Below, one piece after another: positions 1 through 5,303 of a stretch of 14,302 nt of DNA. The notes below the pieces were generated by a model. The model was not told where the DNA came from, ran no database searches, and saw only the letters and a list, made by a program, of their open reading frames with translations. How positions within the stretch are numbered: position 1 is the first letter of the stretch; each line of letters begins with the position of its first letter. A program made the translations under genes and the position numbers. The stretch is from DATFAS01 sp035254305 (GTDB lineage Bacteria; Bacillota; Bacilli; Aneurinibacillales; RAOX-1): contig DATFAS010000133.1 of assembly GCA_035254305.1 (NCBI GenBank), forward strand, positions 1 to 14,302, in the 5' to 3' direction.

Positions 1-104
1 CCAAGCATAGCAAAGATACTACTATTTAAAGCTTGCCCAAGAGGAATAACCAATGGAACCGCCTCTAATTCCTTCAAAGCATTACTTACCCTTGCTGTCG
101 CTTC
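1..104 (-). pseudogene. yunB: yunB 3' fragment (C-terminal part, runs off window; second half of split gene)
   Basis: The minus strand, read from the core at 104-100 to base 1, stays open and encodes GEATARVSNALKELEAV followed by PLVIPLGQALNSSIFAMLG. The proline-leucine-glycine-glutamine segment matches what I remember of the middle of Bacillus YunB (SVPLGQATNNALLGNLG). The fragment has no start codon or ribosome binding site of its own; the open frame continues upstream only by chance through the recombinase 3' end. It is in frame with the 5' fragment at 5299-5612 when the two GCTTC cores are joined, giving IVGEATARVSN across the joint. YunB is a mother-cell (sigma-E regulon) sporulation protein of unknown biochemical role. 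Identification is by remembered similarity and strengthened by the matching N-terminal half at the other element end. Confidence 0.85.
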
Positions 105-126
105 AGCTACCGATACCATAGGGATA
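100..126. repeat. Left element junction: core GCTTC plus attP half-site
   Basis: The shared core GCTTC (100-104) is followed inside the element by CGATACCATAGGG (111-123). The 10-mer CGATACCATA is repeated in inverted orientation at the other end (5286-5295). On the yunB side lie bases 81-99 of the host gene. In the rejoined element the two arms form an imperfect dyad centred on a TC dinucleotide (103-104 here), as expected for the two-base crossover of large serine integrases. Confidence 0.8.
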
Positions 127-159
127 AATAAAAATAAAGGAACCCATGACGATTCCTCA

Positions 160-1620
160 TTACTTAAACACCACTGATTTAATTATCACTTGATTCTTCT
201 CTCTCTTTGATTTCAGAGCACCCTCTAAATCTACTGTAATCTCACCTACTAATAAAAAAACCAATTGTTTTTTCTCATCTCGTTTTGCAAACTTCCAGAC
301 TAAGGCTATATCCTGTAGTAGCTTTAATATCTGATCATGTGTCAAAGATGGCTTTTCATCCCATTTATTTAGTTGGGACTTAAGCTGATTTTCTTTATTC
401 CGATCCTCTTGAATTCTTTCTCTAAACTCGTTCAATTCTATTAAACCCTCTGCAAACAGTAACTGCCACCTTTTCCTTTTGTCCCCTAGCTTCAGAAGTT
501 GCATCTCTAATGCCTTCTTATCAACATGGTTATCCACTAAATGCCTTGTTTTCAAAGCCAAGGTAGCTTGCCTTTCATCCTTTAATTCAAGAATATGATC
601 CAAAAATACCAATTCAAGATAATCTTCACGAATAAGTGGAAGATGACATTTTTTCATCTTTGTATTTTTGCAGATGTAGTATTTTTTCTCAAACGAACCT
701 CTACCAACCCTCATTGTCTTCCCAGATAACGATCCCCCACAGCGGTAGCATCTTAAGCTCCCAGAAAAAATAAAGTCAGAAGCTAGTTCTCTTGGATGCT
801 TTAATGATCTAGACTCCATAACCTGCTTTGCTTTAAGAAAAGTATTTTTTTCAATGATTGCGGGATAAACATCTTCTAAGATAATCCACTCATCTGATGT
901 ATTTACTTTGTGGCCTCCCTTTGCATAATTCCATCTTAAAGCTCCGTAATAAACCGGATTTTCTAAAATTCGTTTTACGCCAGTTTTATTCCACTCATTA
1001 CCTTTTTTGGTCCAAATATTAAGGTTATTCAATTCAATCGCAATACCATCAAAACCTGCCCCATCTATATATTTTTGGAAAATCAGGTTCACAGTAGGGG
1101 CCTCTTGCTCATTAATCACCAAGGTCCCATTGAAGGTTTCAAAGCCAAAAGGAGCTCTTCCCCCCGGCCTTTGCTGTTCATATACCATCTGTTCTTGTCC
1201 AAATTTAACACGCTCAGCGAGATTTTCACGTTCCCATTGGGCTAATGCGGCAACTAAGGTGATAAATAATCGCCCTATAGCTGTTGTTGTATCATAAACT
1301 TCAGTGGCGCTTTTGAATTTAACATGATACTGTTCAAATTCCTGAAGAAGTCGATAAAGATCTAGAACAGAACGAGTTAATCGATCCAGCTTATAAACAA
1401 GGACTACCTCTATTTTTTCTTCTTTTACATCACTTAGAAGTCGTTGCAGTTCTGGCCTGTCCGTGTCTTTAGCACTTATGCCTTCATCAATATAATAATC
1501 GCAAATCTCCCAATCTTGGGATTGCGCGTATGCAGTTAGCTTTTCTTTTTGTGCAGCAATGGAATACCCCTCTTTTGCCTGCTCTTCTGTCGATACTCTT
1601 CCATAAATACCCACTCTCAT
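160..1620 (-). CDS. Large serine recombinase (SpoIVCA/SprA-like element integrase/excisase)
   Basis: This 486-residue protein has the N-terminal resolvase domain (about 1-150), starting MRVGIYGRVSTEEQ with the catalytic serine at residue 10, and the YKLDRLTRS and AQWERENLAERV segments typical of the family. A recombinase domain follows (about 155-270, PFGFE, NPVYYGALRW), then a zinc-ribbon (CYRCGG then CKNTKMKKC, roughly 290-330) and a lysine/glutamate-rich coiled-coil region (about 370-430), all hallmarks of large serine integrases. Length is close to B. subtilis SpoIVCA (about 500). The stop lies 56 bases from the left core. The start has AAGGAA about 11 bases upstream. It should catalyse integration at attB in yunB and, with a directionality factor, excision. 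A possible sigma-E-like promoter lies upstream (1653-1681). Confidence 0.95.
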   Translation of the reverse strand: MRVGIYGRVSTEEQAKEGYSIAAQKEKLTAYAQSQDWEICDYYIDEGISAKDTDRPELQRLLSDVKEEKIEVVLVYKLDRLTRSVLDLYRLLQEFEQYHVKFKSATEVYDTTTAIGRLFITLVAALAQWERENLAERVKFGQEQMVYEQQRPGGRAPFGFETFNGTLVINEQEAPTVNLIFQKYIDGAGFDGIAIELNNLNIWTKKGNEWNKTGVKRILENPVYYGALRWNYAKGGHKVNTSDEWIILEDVYPAIIEKNTFLKAKQVMESRSLKHPRELASDFIFSGSLRCYRCGGSLSGKTMRVGRGSFEKKYYICKNTKMKKCHLPLIREDYLELVFLDHILELKDERQATLALKTRHLVDNHVDKKALEMQLLKLGDKRKRWQLLFAEGLIELNEFRERIQEDRNKENQLKSQLNKWDEKPSLTHDQILKLLQDIALVWKFAKRDEKKQLVFLLVGEITVDLEGALKSKREKNQVIIKSVVFK

Positions 1621-1652
1621 AACAAATCAATTCCTTGGCATGTTTTTATTAC

Positions 1653-1681
1653 AAGATATGGGCGAATTGGGATCCTTATGA
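1653..1681 (-). promoter_or_regulatory. Candidate sigma-E-like promoter for the recombinase
   Basis: The minus strand has TCATAAG (1681-1675), a 14-base spacer, then CATATCTT (1660-1653), about 33 bases before the recombinase start. This resembles the B. subtilis sigma-E pattern (KMATATT, 14-15 bases, CATACAMT) with 5 of 7 and 5 of 8 positions matching. Mother-cell control would fit excision that restores yunB during sporulation. It is a pattern match by eye only. Confidence 0.35.
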
Positions 1682-1741
1682 CAAGGCAGATATGAGACAA
1701 GCCTCCTTCTGCATAGAGTCTAGTATGGGAGGGATGCGAGA

Positions 1742-1879
1742 ATGGATGTTGAAATGAAAACTGATTTAAGTGGACAATCACCAAGTACCGAAGCCTTACA
1801 AAATTTTTACCAATATATTGTTCAACATATACTGCCACGAATGATTTGTTCATTGAATACTAACGAAAGCGAAAAATAA
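1742..1879 (+). CDS. Small ORF divergent from the recombinase; candidate directionality factor
   Basis: This 45-codon ORF (MDVEMKTDLSGQ ... NTNESEK) starts at an ATG preceded by GGGAGGG (1727-1733) with 8-base spacing, a strong ribosome binding site. It sits immediately upstream of the recombinase start and is transcribed divergently. The middle (LQNFYQYIVQHILPRMI) could form one amphipathic helix. I recognise no family. Recombination directionality factors of serine integrases are small and varied in sequence, so this is a reasonable candidate by position and size only. It could also be a non-coding stretch with a chance ribosome binding site. Confidence 0.45.
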   Translation: MDVEMKTDLSGQSPSTEALQNFYQYIVQHILPRMICSLNTNESEK

Positions 1880-1988
1880 ACTTTTTCCTTCATACGAAAG
1901 CTAGTGGTGGAACAATTATATAATAGAGTCTATTTAACATAATGAACAAACTACTGCGCTAACAAAGTATATGCACTTAGATGCAAAT

Positions 1989-2147
1989 TTAACTTCTCTC
2001 TACTGTTGAAGCACCATATTGTTCTGCCTCTTTGAGCTTAATCATTTCAATTATTTTCCTTACGCTTATCTCAATTTGTGGGGACCATGCACCATTTCTA
2101 ATCGTCTTTTCTAAGTGTTCAATCAATTCTCTGCGTTTTCTATTCAT
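1989..2147 (-). CDS. Small hypothetical protein (52 aa)
   Basis: The protein begins MNRKRRELIEHLEK and ends GASTVERS. It is charged and predicted mostly helical (ELIEHLEKTI, then VRKIIEMIKLKEAEQ). AGGGG about 10 bases upstream of the ATG serves as ribosome binding site. Size and two-helix look recall Spo0E-family phosphatases, but the family's SQxLDxL-type motif is absent, so I do not assign it. It lies between kimA and the recombinase on the same strand. The strong kimA terminator (2294-2319) separates it from kimA, so it probably has its own promoter. Confidence 0.6.
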   Translation of the reverse strand: MNRKRRELIEHLEKTIRNGAWSPQIEISVRKIIEMIKLKEAEQYGASTVERS

Positions 2148-2191
2148 AACGATCTATCCCCTATCAAAAATAGTTAACCGCTGTTGAATTA

Positions 2192-2275
2192 ATTTTAGCA
2201 TGGAATAGCCAATAAATATAGGACTATTTTACCAAACCAATGAGGATTACCCTCAAAATACGTTAGGACTATTTA
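2192..2275 (-). promoter_or_regulatory. Possible promoter with direct repeats upstream of the 52-aa ORF
   Basis: On the minus strand an extended -10-like TGCTAAAAT ends at 2192, 44 bases before the ATG. Upstream, the 11-mer AAATAGTCCTA occurs twice (2274-2264 and 2229-2219), 45 bases apart on the same strand, which could be operator half-sites. No good -35 is visible. Confidence 0.3.
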
Positions 2276-2293
2276 ACTATGTTCATTTCAATA

Positions 2294-2319
2294 GTAAAGG
2301 AGCCCATCGGCTCCTTTAC
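2294..2319 (-). terminator. kimA terminator
   Basis: A perfect 11-base-pair inverted repeat (GTAAAGGAGCC / GGCTCCTTTAC) with a 4-base loop lies 12 bases after the kimA stop codon. The downstream U-tract is short and interrupted. Confidence 0.8.
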
Positions 2320-2330
2320 ATAACCATTTC

Positions 2331-4160
2331 TTATTTCTTCAAACGAAAAGGGACTGTTGAAACAATCACATTTTTATTTTGTAGCAAATGAGCCCGGAGG
2401 AGAAGAGCTGTTTGATTATGTAGAGCACGGTGCCACAGTTTCTTCGTAATAAAATCCGGTATCAGAACCGTCACCATTCCACCATCGTTCATTGTCTTTT
2501 GGTTAACTGTATCAATTAGTTTTAAGATCGGGTTTATAATACTCCGATATCGTGATTTTATTGTAATTAAACGAACCCCCGTGTTCCACTTCTCCCATTT
2601 TTCCTCCATCATGGCAATATCCTCATCTTTGAAAGCAATATAAACAGCAATCACATTCTTAGTTATTGACTTTGCGTAAACAAGGGTCTTTTCCACACTT
2701 CTGGAAATACCGGAAATCGGGACGATCACCACATTACCCGTTACTTCATGATTAAATTCCTTTGTCACATCAATCTTTAACTGCTCTCCTAGAGCTTTAT
2801 AATGCAAACGAATTTGCAAACAAATGTAAACACAAATGGGTAGGAATAGTAACGAGTACCAAACCTGACTGAATTTTGTAATGAAGAAAATAGCTAGAAC
2901 AGTAAAAGTGATTAAAGCTCCTATCGTGTTTACGATAAACTTTGGAACCCAACCCGTTGGCTTTTCCTTTGCCCATTTTATCATCATCCCTACTTGAGCA
3001 AGCGTAAAGGGAAGAAACACCCCTACAGCGTACAGAGGAATAAGTAATTCTGTTGTCCCCTCAAAAATAAAAATGACTACTATCGATAAAAGACTAAGTG
3101 TAATAATCCCGTTAGAATACCCTAAGCGGTCGCCCCTTACCATAAACATATTGGGCATGAATCGATCTTGGGCCAAATTATAGGCAAGCATTGGAAAAGC
3201 AGAAAACCCCGTATTCGCTGCTAAGACAAGGATCAATGCAGTGGTTCCCTGAACAAAGTAATAGGCCCAGTTGCGCCCGAATGTTTCTGCAGCAATTTGC
3301 GACACAACAGTTTCCGCTTCCTTCGGTGCAATTCCATACCAATAAGCTAAAAAGGAAACTCCAGTAAACAAAATACCTAGTAATGCACCCATCATGGCTA
3401 GTGTATTCGCTGCATTTTTATCTTCTGGTTTCTTAAAGTTAGGAACTGCATTTGAAATGGCCTCAACCCCAGTCAATGCAGAGCACCCCGATGAAAAAGC
3501 TTTAAGGAGAAGAAACAAACTAATCCCCGATACATGCATTCCAATACCAGTTATCGTAGTATGTGGAATGGTTCCTGTAACAATGTGATAAATACCAGTA
3601 ACGATTAGCATAAACAAGGCAAATACAAATAGGTATACAGGATAAGCTAGAAAGCCCGCTGATTCGGTCAGTCCACGTAAGTTCAGAACCGTAACTAAAA
3701 TAACCATGATAACTGAAATGAGTACCGTATGCTGGTGCAAATAAGGAAAGGCTGAGGTAATTGCATCCGTTCCAGCCGATACGGAAACAGCTACTGTTAA
3801 TATATAATCAATAAGCAAGGATGAACCTGCTATTAACCCAAAATTGATTCCTAAGTTACTTTTAGCCACCATATAGGCTCCTCCACCTTTAGGATAGCTA
3901 AAAATAACTTGCCGATAAGAAAGAATCAATGCCGTTAGTAATACTAGAACTCCAATCGATATAGGAATAGAATACCAGAGTGCCGCTGCACTTACTGTCA
4001 TCAGCACAATCAGAATTTGTTCCGTCCCATAGGCAACAGATGACAAGGCATCGGAAGAAAGGATGGCTAATGCTTTCAATTTATTTAGTTTATGTTCCCC
4101 AGCCTCCTCAGACTTTAACGGTCTTCCAATTAGCCACCTTTTTATAGCTGAATATTCCAT
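2331..4160 (-). CDS. kimA: KimA high-affinity potassium importer (KUP/APC superfamily)
   Basis: This 609-residue membrane protein is near-colinear with B. subtilis KimA (YdaO, 607 aa), a K+/H+ symporter of the KUP family in the cytoplasmic membrane. The signature LSSDALSSVAYGTEQIL begins near residue 34. D37 and Y44 correspond to B. subtilis residues D36 and Y43, in the region that binds K+. About twelve hydrophobic segments span residues 25-450 (YPKGGGAY, GSSLLIDYILTVAVSVSAG, AFSSGCSALTGVEAISN, VLAANTGFSAFP). A soluble cytoplasmic domain of about 150 residues follows, ending in PFRLKK. AGGGAGAG lies 7 bases before the ATG. A c-di-AMP riboswitch precedes the gene, the arrangement known for kimA, so high c-di-AMP (high K+) should terminate transcription. 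Finding kimA as cargo of a 5 kb recombinase element is unusual; a second chromosomal copy may exist. Confidence 0.95.
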   Translation of the reverse strand: MEYSAIKRWLIGRPLKSEEAGEHKLNKLKALAILSSDALSSVAYGTEQILIVLMTVSAAALWYSIPISIGVLVLLTALILSYRQVIFSYPKGGGAYMVAKSNLGINFGLIAGSSLLIDYILTVAVSVSAGTDAITSAFPYLHQHTVLISVIMVILVTVLNLRGLTESAGFLAYPVYLFVFALFMLIVTGIYHIVTGTIPHTTITGIGMHVSGISLFLLLKAFSSGCSALTGVEAISNAVPNFKKPEDKNAANTLAMMGALLGILFTGVSFLAYWYGIAPKEAETVVSQIAAETFGRNWAYYFVQGTTALILVLAANTGFSAFPMLAYNLAQDRFMPNMFMVRGDRLGYSNGIITLSLLSIVVIFIFEGTTELLIPLYAVGVFLPFTLAQVGMMIKWAKEKPTGWVPKFIVNTIGALITFTVLAIFFITKFSQVWYSLLFLPICVYICLQIRLHYKALGEQLKIDVTKEFNHEVTGNVVIVPISGISRSVEKTLVYAKSITKNVIAVYIAFKDEDIAMMEEKWEKWNTGVRLITIKSRYRSIINPILKLIDTVNQKTMNDGGMVTVLIPDFITKKLWHRALHNQTALLLRAHLLQNKNVIVSTVPFRLKK

Positions 4161-4251
4161 GTTTTTTCTCTCCCTTTTTTACCTTCGTAAGCTTAGCTTT
4201 TCCAAAATGGGACAAATCTTGTTCAAAATCTTTAGCACCCATTTTATAGAA

Positions 4252-4289
4252 TAATAAAAAGCCACCAAGGAGTAGTCTCCTCGTGGCTT
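4252..4289 (-). terminator. Riboswitch-controlled intrinsic terminator before kimA
   Basis: On the minus strand AAGCCACGAGGAG pairs with CTCCTTGGTGGCTT around an ACTA loop with one bulge, followed by TTTTTATTATT. It lies between the c-di-AMP riboswitch and the kimA start, fitting ligand-dependent termination. Confidence 0.88.
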
Positions 4290-4350
4290 CTATAAGCATA
4301 GTTAAATAAACCTGTGCTTTATGGCACGATTAATCTGCCCTCCCTCTAGA

Positions 4351-4482
4351 CGCTTACGAGGTTAGCTGACGGATTCGGGCTTGAGAGTAGCCCTACCTGT
4401 GCTAAACAGGATTAACCCCAATGAGAAAAAAGGAGCTTTCTCACAATTGGTTCCCCCGTTTCCTTATACAAGGAACTCAGCG
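4351..4482 (-). ncRNA. c-di-AMP riboswitch (ydaO-yuaA type)
   Basis: The minus strand carries conserved elements in order: CGCTGAG at the 5' end, GGGGGAACC, TTGGGGTTAATCC, GTAGGG, CCCGAATCCGTCAGCTAACC and TCGTAAGCG at the 3' end, which closes the first stem with the 5' CGCT. This is the ydaO consensus. Binding of c-di-AMP turns off K+ uptake genes. It sits upstream of kimA with the terminator in between. Bases 4355-4369 are exactly complementary to a stretch just downstream of rtpA (4646-4660). Confidence 0.95.
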
Positions 4483-4660
4483 ATTTAGGTTAAATCTTAA
4501 ATTTAATGGATAGATTGAATCATACTCCCAGTACGATTTAATGTAAATCATCATTTTTCCATTAAATACGTAAATTTCACCTAATGTATTGGTAAAAAAA
4601 CGTTTTCTTGAATAATAATCTTTGTTTATCAATAGATTTCACTAATCAGCTAACCTCGTA
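4355..4660. repeat. 15-base perfect inverted repeat linking rtpA 3' region and the riboswitch
   Basis: TACGAGGTTAGCTGA at 4355-4369 (plus strand) is the exact reverse complement of 4646-4660. Read on the coding (minus) strand, the upstream copy lies just after the rtpA stop and the downstream copy is the conserved 3' part of the c-di-AMP riboswitch. A transcript reading through from rtpA would contain both and could pair them. Nothing else of the riboswitch surrounds the upstream copy. Confidence 0.85.
4519..4547 (-). promoter_or_regulatory. Sigma-A promoter of the kimA riboswitch transcript
   Basis: On the minus strand TTTACA (4547-4542) and TATGAT (4524-4519) are separated by exactly 17 bases. 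Transcription would start near 4512, about 30 bases before the riboswitch. This promoter lies downstream of the 4646-4660 complementary segment, so transcripts from it lack that segment. Confidence 0.75.
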
Positions 4661-4682
4661 TACATGTTTACCAAAAACTCCC

Positions 4683-4859
4683 CTACAAATGACTTTTAAC
4701 AAAATGCAGAAGGGTTTGGCCTAAACCGGTTAAAATAACACCCTTCCCATCACACTTTGTGCAAGGGATCGTACTTCCATGTTGGATGACCTTCCCTTGA
4801 CCTTCACATTCAGGGCACTGAACCTGCAAATCATCCGTTGTAAAAATTACGCTACTCAT
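4683..4859 (-). CDS. rtpA: Anti-TRAP protein (tryptophan RNA-binding attenuator inhibitor)
   Basis: The protein is 58 residues: MSSVIFTTDDLQVQCPECEG onward, with DnaJ-type zinc motifs CPECEGQG (C15, C18) and CTKCDGKG (C33, C36) and a C-terminal helix ending in KSHL. It aligns along its whole length with B. subtilis RtpA (53 aa; ATDDLEVACPKC ... CSGKGVILT). RtpA binds tryptophan-activated TRAP and blocks its RNA binding, raising trp gene expression when charged tRNA-Trp is low. GGAGGG precedes the ATG by 7 bases. Upstream are a Trp T-box and an overlapping Trp-rich leader peptide, the same two-layer control known for B. subtilis rtpA. No clear terminator follows before the kimA promoter. Confidence 0.95.
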   Translation of the reverse strand: MSSVIFTTDDLQVQCPECEGQGKVIQHGSTIPCTKCDGKGVILTGLGQTLLHFVKSHL

Positions 4860-4920
4860 TAAAATCCCTCCATCGTTTTAAATGAATCCTTGATAATAAC
4901 CACCACCAACCATCTGGCAT
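4852..4920 (-). CDS. rtpA leader peptide with WWW (rtpLP-like)
   Basis: This 22-codon ORF begins MPDGWWWLLS and ends RWRDFNE. Three consecutive Trp codons are at positions 5-7 and a fourth is at 17. AAAGGGGG lies about 6 bases before the ATG. The ORF covers the rtpA ribosome binding site, and its TAG stop lies inside rtpA codons 2-3 in a different frame. In B. subtilis a 10-residue leader with three Trp codons controls rtpA translation: completing it inhibits rtpA, while stalling at Trp codons permits it. The overlap here would make coupling direct. Both the Trp run and the position make chance unlikely. Confidence 0.88.
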   Translation of the reverse strand: MPDGWWWLLSRIHLKRWRDFNE

Positions 4921-4945
4921 AGGTATCCCCCTTTCAAAAAAACAC

Positions 4946-4983
4946 CAAAAAGGCCTTCCGTCCTTATGAAAGGACGAAAAGCC
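4946..4983 (-). terminator. T-box terminator
   Basis: On the minus strand GGCTTTTCGTCCTT pairs with AAGGACGGAAGGCC (14 pairs including G-U) around a TCAT loop, followed by TTTTTGG. The 5' arm overlaps the end of the T-box antiterminator, so the two structures are mutually exclusive. Confidence 0.9.
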
Positions 4984-5229
4984 GTGGTGCCACCTTTATT
5001 CGTTGTAATCAATACAAACGCACTTCTACGGGTCAGGAAAACACTTCGATCATAACCCTGTCTCCTCTAACAGTGAGACCCTCTGCCAAAGCCTACTATC
5101 CATTTCGGTTTGGTTGCTCCGAAGCCCATTCAACATGTTTTTCACACTGATTTTCACCATCCATCAGCTCTCTGAAATGTCCATCATGCCTACTCTTCTT
5201 CATCCTCACAATGATATTGAAATTTATTC
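4946..5229 (-). ncRNA. T-box leader specific for tRNA-Trp
   Basis: The minus strand has the T-box sequence AAAGGTGGCACCACGG (antiterminator, core at 4994-4982), a stem I region with AGAGAGCTGATGG near 5170, and GAATGGGCTTCGGAG near the specifier loop. The specifier codon reads UGG (Trp) at 5128-5126. The tRNA-end-binding bulge UGGC predicts a G discriminator base, as in bacterial tRNA-Trp. It controls the leader peptide and rtpA: uncharged tRNA-Trp would stabilise the antiterminator and let transcription proceed. Confidence 0.93.
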
Positions 5230-5235
5230 CATTCT

Positions 5236-5264
5236 ATTATATCTACCTTTTTATTTCAACAGAA
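5236..5264 (-). promoter_or_regulatory. Promoter of the rtpA T-box transcript
   Basis: A perfect -10 TATAAT (5241-5236 on the minus strand) lies just before the T-box. The -35 (TTCTGT at 17-base spacing) is weak. The promoter is inside the element, about 35 bases from the right core, so rtpA has its own promoter independent of yunB. Confidence 0.55.
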
Positions 5265-5280
5265 AAGTGCACTTAAAATC

Positions 5281-5303
5281 CCCCTTATGGTATCGTTTGC
5301 TTC
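5281..5303. repeat. Right element junction: core GCTTC plus inverted attP half-site
   Basis: CCCCTTATGGTATCG (5281-5295) is the inverted counterpart of the left arm, followed by TTT and the core GCTTC (5299-5303), then yunB 5' sequence. Measured outward from the predicted TC centre (5302-5303), 16 of the first 20 positions of the two element arms are complementary. The reconstituted attB in yunB has a weaker dyad about the same centre (8 of 16 positions), the pattern expected of an attB site. Confidence 0.8.

Larger units (their letters stand above)
100..5298. mobile_element. Serine-recombinase intervening element inserted in yunB (~5.2 kb)
   Basis: The two halves of yunB flank this segment in the same orientation. 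The core GCTTC occurs at 100-104 and 5299-5303. Joining the flanks at the core restores an uninterrupted YunB frame. A large serine recombinase ends 56 bases inside the left boundary, the usual place for an integrase. The element carries the recombinase, two small ORFs (1742-1879 plus, 1989-2147 minus), kimA with a c-di-AMP riboswitch, and rtpA with a T-box and leader peptide. There are no capsid, tail, replication or conjugation genes. By analogy with skin (sigK) and SPbeta (spsM) it could be excised in the mother cell to restore yunB; that timing is inference. Boundaries are precise to within the 5-base core. Confidence 0.88.

Noticed and set aside
1617..1853. Minus-strand 78-codon ORF directly upstream of the recombinase
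   Set aside because: No ribosome binding site, low-complexity hydrophobic composition, and it runs antisense to the better supported small ORF at 1742-1879 and through the recombinase promoter region.
1989..2147. Spo0E-type phosphatase for the 52-aa ORF
   Set aside because: Size and helical look fit, but the conserved SQxLDxL-like signature is not present.
4108..4299. Minus-strand 63-codon ORF over the kimA terminator and start
   Set aside because: It spans the riboswitch terminator hairpin and overlaps kimA out of frame, with no ribosome binding site.
4646..4660. Second c-di-AMP riboswitch copy
   Set aside because: Only 15 bases match and none of the other conserved riboswitch blocks surround it on either strand; treated as a complementary segment instead.
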